In this document: positions 60,101 to 64,000 of the stretch, in pieces
Position numbering within the stretch: the stretch's first letter is position 1
Layout: each line of letters begins with the position of its first letter
Assembly: GCF_037392515.1 (NCBI RefSeq)
Contig: NC_090291.1
Coordinates: 32,988,501-33,052,500 of the forward strand
Source: Haliotis asinina
Taxonomy: Eukaryota; Mollusca; Gastropoda; Lepetellida; Haliotidae
Length of the DNA stretch: 64,000 bases
Reading direction: 5' to 3'
Position numbers and translations under genes: made by a program
The notes under the pieces: generated by a model
What the model was told of the DNA's origin: nothing
What the model saw: only the letters and a program-made list of their open reading frames with translations
The model's database searches: none

Positions 60101-63100
60101 TCACAACGAAGACCCGGGTTCGATTCCCCACATGGGCACAATGTCTGAAGACCATTTCTAGAGTCATCCGCCGTGATATTGCTGGAATATTGCCCAAAGC
60201 AGCGTGAAACCATTCTCACTCACTTACTAATGACGACGCTAAATACAAACCAAAAGTAGTAACACTTCGTCTCACACATTTGCCTATAAACCACCAATGA
60301 CAACGCTTAATCTCACGCAAACAACCAATGACAACGCTTAATTTCAGATCTGCCCGTGAAGGTCCCGGGGTAGAATAGGCCTTCAGCAACCCATGCTTGC
60401 CATAAAAGGCGACTCAGCTTGTCGTAAGAGGCGACTAACGGGATCGGGTGGTCAGACTCGCTGACTTGGTTGACGCATGTCATCGGTTCCCAATTGCGCA
60501 GATCGATGCTCATGTTGTTGATCACTGGATTGTCTGGTCCAGACTCGATTATTTACAGACCGCCGCCATATAGCTGTAATATTGCTGAGTGCGGCGTAAA
60601 ACTAAACTCACTCACTCACTCACTTAATTTCAGATCACTTGTCACTCGGTTTTAGTTTGACTCTGTCGTGAATAAGGATGGATTACCTGGAATAATTTTG
60701 TAGCGTTAATCTTATGGTGACCGTGAACTCTTCCCAAGAACGACATGGCAGGAACAACGCTTGGTTCTTAATCTAGAAAGAAAAGCAAATCACTAAGTAA
60801 TTCAACGTTGAATTTACAAGCGATTGCCAGTGATTTCAAAACTATGACACGTTAAGCACTGAGAAGTTCGGTTTCGAATAGGCATATAATATTTTTTGTG
60901 TATATTTTGTCACTTCGGTTCAATACTGTGGCGTACGGCAAGACAGTTCCGAAGTTTTTGTCTTATGGTTTTACTTCATCTACTATAGTTTCCAACGACA
61001 ACCATGAACACATATCGGAAACACGTACATGCAAACAGCTTCACACTTATTTAAAAAAAACGGTCTACAAATACCTGTCAAACGAACATGCAGACACATT
61101 GAAGCGTATAAAGAGACCCGTCCATACACACCAGTCAGATGTACATACAGTGTAACACGTTGACTAACTGGGGCGTACAACTACATCCGTCCACACATAC
61201 CAGTCACACGTACATATAGCCTTACACTTTGACTTACTGGAACGTACAACTAGGCCCACCCCCACATACCAGTCACTCGCACATACAGTGTTACTCGTCG
61301 ACTTACAGGGATTCGCAACTAGATCCGCTCACACATACTAGTCACTTGGACTTTGACTTACCAGGTTCCTCCACCTGAATCGTCCACACATACCAGTCCA
61401 GTTGTCCCACGTTCCTGTACATTGGCACACGCTGATGGTCTTGTTCAAGCAGGCTTTGAAGTCCGGATGTCCACACGTGTAGGTAGTAGCTCCATTTGAC
61501 ACGTGTCTCCTTGCACCTGTCACATACGTCTGATTTCCACAAACTCGAGATTCTGCGAACGGAAAGCAGTCTATATTAACTTAACTGCCGAGTAATCTTT
61601 GATGCACATATATAACGTCAGTCAAAGAAAACGCTGTCTTGACTATCTTGAGATTCCGTTTGGTGTAAGGGGGAAAATAACCGTGAAAACAACAACTAGC
61701 AACAGAGCTCTCCCCTGATATTTTAAAACTACTACAAGAAGTCGTAATGGAATACGTGGTGTTACGACTTCGTAAGCATTTGGCTGCGTCAAAAGTTGCC
61801 CAATTTATAGCTGCCATACGCATCATATCTTGCCGATAGTGTGTCAACAGTGAGTGAGTGAGTCAGTGGGTGAAAATTTAAAGTCACATGTCAGCCTTTA
61901 TCTGACTACAAATAAGTTCTAAATGCATAATAAAAGTTGAATCATAAATACCCGCCACCAAAGGACAGTAAAAACCACTTAGTCTAGAAGATTTAGATAT
62001 AAACCTAGTTTGTAAATCGAAAACATTGTTAATCTTAATAACCTAGTACAATACAACATAATAGATCGCCACCAAGTGGAAGTAGATCACCATTCTAGGT
62101 ACCATGGCAGCACATCATGAACAATCTTTGGAAGGGAAACGTCTAGTCATCCAAATCATTTCACCCATCCGAAGCCCACGGTTCGTTTCCCAAAATAGTT
62201 GAACCTTGACGCCCCTTAGCAACACAATTCACTGATATTACTAACATCAGTAAGTGAATACGTTTGTTTTTAAGCCGCTTTTAGCAAAATTCCAGGAATA
62301 TAAAGGCGGGGTACACCAGAAACAGCTTCACACATTACACCAATGTGTAGACTTGAGCCTTTGACTCTGACTTTGACAGAGGAACGCTTCAAACTTGAAG
62401 CTATCCCACTCCCCGATATTACTAAAGGCGGTATAAAACAGCATGCAGAACTCTGACCACTCGTGCCCTTTAATGGGAATCTCTAGACCAGAATATATAT
62501 AGAAAAGCTATACATGTACACAGTCGTGTCGAAGTGGAAGGGAGCTACATAAATACTTCGAGTTATCCGAATTTCTAGAAAACTAGTTACTGAAAAAAAT
62601 AATATACTGAGTTATCAAGCTTTTACGTATTGTCAACCATAAGCCAGAGACATTACAGTGCGACGCAAACGTGTTTACAAATGTCCAGGGTCCCGTTTCA
62701 CAAAGGCCTCTGACCCGTGAAGGTCCCGGGATAGAATAGGCCTTCAGCAACCCATGCTTGCCATAAAAGGTGACTCAGCTTGTCGTAAGAGGCGACTAAT
62801 GGGATCGGGTGGTCAGACTAGCTGACTTGGTTGACACATGTCATCGGGTCCCCATTGCGCAGATCGATGCTCATGTTGTTGATCACTGGATTGTCTGGTC
62901 CAGATTCGATTATTTACAGACCGTCGCCATATAGCTGGAATATTGCTAAGTGCGACGTAAAACTAAACTCACTCACTCACTCACAAAGGCCTCTTAAGCC
63001 TGCGATCTCGTAACAGCATTGGCACATCCTATGCTTAAACATAGATTTACGGCAGTCGTAGTGTTACGATAACTTTGTGAAACGAGGCCCTTGATGATTT

Positions 63101-63633
63101 AAACGTATTGCACAGAGGCGTCATACAACTCATGTGAGGTGAAACGGGGTTTAGGTTCTACCTGAGAAAATGTCGCTCATGTCACCACCTGCATGCGTGT
63201 CTATGTGTGGCTGTTTGTACTAGCCCAGCCTTGAGATTGTGCTTTATAGTGCTTGCTCGATATCCCACTCTGACATAGTAAACTGACCCGGAACCGATCA
63301 GTCCTTTTTGTACTCACTAATGCCGACAGCCAGGCAGGTACCAACAAGTGCTATAATTTTAACGTCTTTTGGTATGGCGCGAACGGGGATCGAACCCGAG
63401 ACCTTCCACCCTCCGGGCTGACACTCTTACCACTACACCACTGAAGCGGTGCGGAGGAGTCATACAATGGAGTTTGTATCTAAAGACCCTAAAGCTGGAA
63501 TATTGCTAAAAGTGGCGTAAAACTAAACTCACTGAAGACGCGTGGCATTACCTGACACGTATGGATGAAAGCGTCGGAATATTTGACTCCTGAGACCAAA
63601 GCCGTCTGAACATCCGTCACTGTAACACTTGCA
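57152..63633 (-). CDS. Locus C: PAN/apple-galectin-like gene, exons 2-6 (5' end off window)
   Basis: Exons on the minus strand: 63552-63633 (exon 2), 61362-61552, 60687-60772, 58779-58977 and 57152-57268. Phases and GT-AG borders match loci A and B. Exon 1, with signal peptide and PAN core, should lie beyond 64000. Exon 3 is the longest of the three (63 full codons, with extra sequence after VCQCTGTW). In exon 2 a cysteine kept in A and B is Ser (LRSQ instead of LRCQ). The galectin-like domain (FYTYFRF, IVCNT, KWGTV) keeps R, N and W, but the Glu after WG is shifted or lost, so sugar binding may differ. All visible exons are open; function is likely but unproven. Confidence 0.78.
57480..58197 (+). 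mobile_element. Tc1-like deletion derivative in intron 5 of locus C
   Basis: Ends carry inverted repeats TATACTGAGCAAAAA. The plus strand at 57769 starts 'MPRLTIEEHQCAIGRVNTG' and continues with 'VAAARAFNCSRQTI', the N-terminal helix-turn-helix of a Tc1-like transposase. It stops soon after and the catalytic part is gone. About 0.72 kb remains. Confidence 0.85.
58370..58778. repeat. 28-bp minisatellite in intron 5 of locus C
   Basis: Decayed units (CTCCATTTACTGACCCTGTA, CTCCATATACTAACCTG), interrupted at 58500-58620 by unrelated DNA. They lie next to the exon 5 donor, as in locus A. Confidence 0.75.
59722..59803. repeat. (TA)n/(GT)n microsatellite
   Basis: Alternating TA and GT runs. Confidence 0.9.
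59860..60345. repeat. ~30-bp degenerate repeat in intron 4 of locus C
   Basis: Units of the CACCAATGACAACGCTTA and TTTCACACAAAC type, interrupted by a tRNA-SINE. Related to 38700-38930 in locus B. Confidence 0.65.
60067..60232 (+). mobile_element. tRNA-derived SINE in intron 4 of locus C
   Basis: A-box-like TAGCTTAGTAGTTAACGTG, B-box GGGTTCGATTCCCC, then CATGGGCACAATGTCTG, then the tail GGAATATTGCCCAAAGCAGC with CTCACTCACTTA. It interrupts the 30-bp repeat. Confidence 0.85.
60351..60623 (+). mobile_element. SINE (type A) in intron 4 of locus C
   Basis: Full-length copy with a perfect 13-bp target duplication, TTAATTTCAGATC, at 60338-60350 and 60624-60636; one of the freshest copies. Confidence 0.96.
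62262..62350 (-). repeat. tRNA-type SINE, 3' part, reverse orientation
   Basis: The minus strand ends with GGAATTTTGCTAAAAGCGGC; the middle matches the tRNA-type SINE body. No A or B box remains. Confidence 0.5.
62688..63091. mobile_element. Palindromic MITE split by a SINE
   Basis: Left end AGGGTCCCGTTTCACAAAG pairs with right end CTTTGTGAAACGAGGCCCT with two mismatches. Without the SINE it would be about 121 bp. It lies in intron 2 of locus C. Confidence 0.8.
62712..62984 (+). mobile_element. SINE (type A) nested in the MITE
   Basis: Full-length copy from GACCCGTGAAGG to (ACTC)n. Target duplication AAAGGCCTCT at 62702-62711 and 62985-62994 lies within the MITE, so the SINE is the younger insertion. 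Confidence 0.95.
63371..63452 (-). pseudogene. tRNA-like sequence (tRNA pseudogene or SINE head)
   Basis: The minus strand has an A-box-like TGGTGTAGTGGTAAGAGTG and a B-box GGGTTCGATCCCCG at normal spacing. The acceptor stem does not pair (GCTTCAG against TCGCGCC), so it is unlikely to be a working tRNA. Confidence 0.6.
63492..63534 (+). repeat. SINE 3' tail only
   Basis: AGCTGGAATATTGCTAAAAG and GTGGCGTAAAACTAAACTC, directly next to exon 2 of locus C. Confidence 0.7.
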
Positions 63634-64000
63634 CTAGCAAAACCAAAAATCATACGTTCATGTTCATTGAGATGCAGTTTCATTTAACGAGTTCATCGTA
63701 ACATTCGTAATTTTTCAAGAGTTCGAACCAAACTACCTCCGATGAAATATGTGTCGGAGTTTAGGTCAGCGCATATGTTGGAACTTACATCGCAGCTTAT
63801 GTTGGAGCATGAGCTGGGTCATATTTCGGGTTATTTTCCACGGCTTTCGTTTCAGCTAACGCCGCATTTTATTTACTGGGCACTCTGTGTGCACAGAGCA
63901 GACATAATGGTTGACTAATATTAATTAACTCCTCATACGCTTCATGAAGGGTTATAGACAGAAGACAGGATATGTTTGATCTTGGGATTCGAAACCACGA
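63634..64000. other. Intron 1 of locus C (partial)
   Basis: No exon 1 is found before the window ends. Confidence 0.55.

Larger units (their letters stand above)
58978..60686. other. Intron 4 of locus C
   Basis: Contains a GT/TA microsatellite, a 30-bp repeat, a tRNA-SINE and a type A SINE (listed separately); the remainder is AT-rich. Confidence 0.5.

Noticed and set aside
63371..63452. A functional tRNA gene on the minus strand
   Set aside because: A and B boxes are present but the acceptor stem does not pair and the anticodon arm is irregular, so a pseudogene or SINE head is more likely.

Overview
This is eukaryotic DNA, almost certainly molluscan and probably from a vetigastropod such as abalone (Haliotis). 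The reasons are spliced genes with GT-AG introns, AT-rich non-coding DNA full of satellites and transposon relics, and many copies of a SINE whose 3' end carries GAATATTGCTGAGTGCGG followed by (ACTC)n. I know that tail from Haliotis sequences, so the genus is an inference from memory, not from a search. Nothing looks prokaryotic.

The main content is a tandem array of paralogous genes, all on the minus strand. Each can be assembled exon by exon from conserved splice sites and phases. Locus A (18017-26802) and locus B (36817-42278) are complete at six exons each. Locus C (57152-63633) holds exons 2-6 and runs off the right edge. Locus D (about 11235-11297) is a remnant of the last exon. The predicted products (307 aa for A, 297 aa for B) have a signal peptide, a PAN/apple-like cysteine domain, a short cysteine-rich region and a C-terminal galectin-like domain, so they look like secreted lectins. 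I do not recognise this exact architecture as a named family.

The only other convincing host gene is an intronless coding region at 8073-9596 (minus). It encodes an NYN/PIN-type ribonuclease domain, two CCCH zinc fingers and a CCHC zinc knuckle.

Layout: 1-8 kb has Tc1 relics and a 29-bp minisatellite. 8-9.6 kb is the NYN gene. 11.2-15.9 kb is the locus D remnant fused to a 28-bp minisatellite with an 840-bp higher-order repeat. 16.7-17.4 kb is a second copy of a dispersed repeat also seen at 7.1-7.8 kb. 18-27 kb is locus A. 27.4-35.3 kb is a 41-bp satellite split in register by a 3.4-kb segment with long inverted repeats that contains a Penelope-like relic. 36.8-42.3 kb is locus B. 42-57 kb is an intergenic graveyard: palindromic MITE, 72-bp tandem repeat, LINE relic, second Penelope fragment, mariner deletion derivative and an IS630/Tc1-type transposase relic. 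57-64 kb is locus C, with a Tc1-like deletion derivative in intron 5 and nested SINE and MITE insertions in intron 2.

The minisatellite in intron 5 is shared by loci A, B and C and by the remnant D. The repeats and the gene family therefore appear to have duplicated together, and the repeat then expanded greatly at D.
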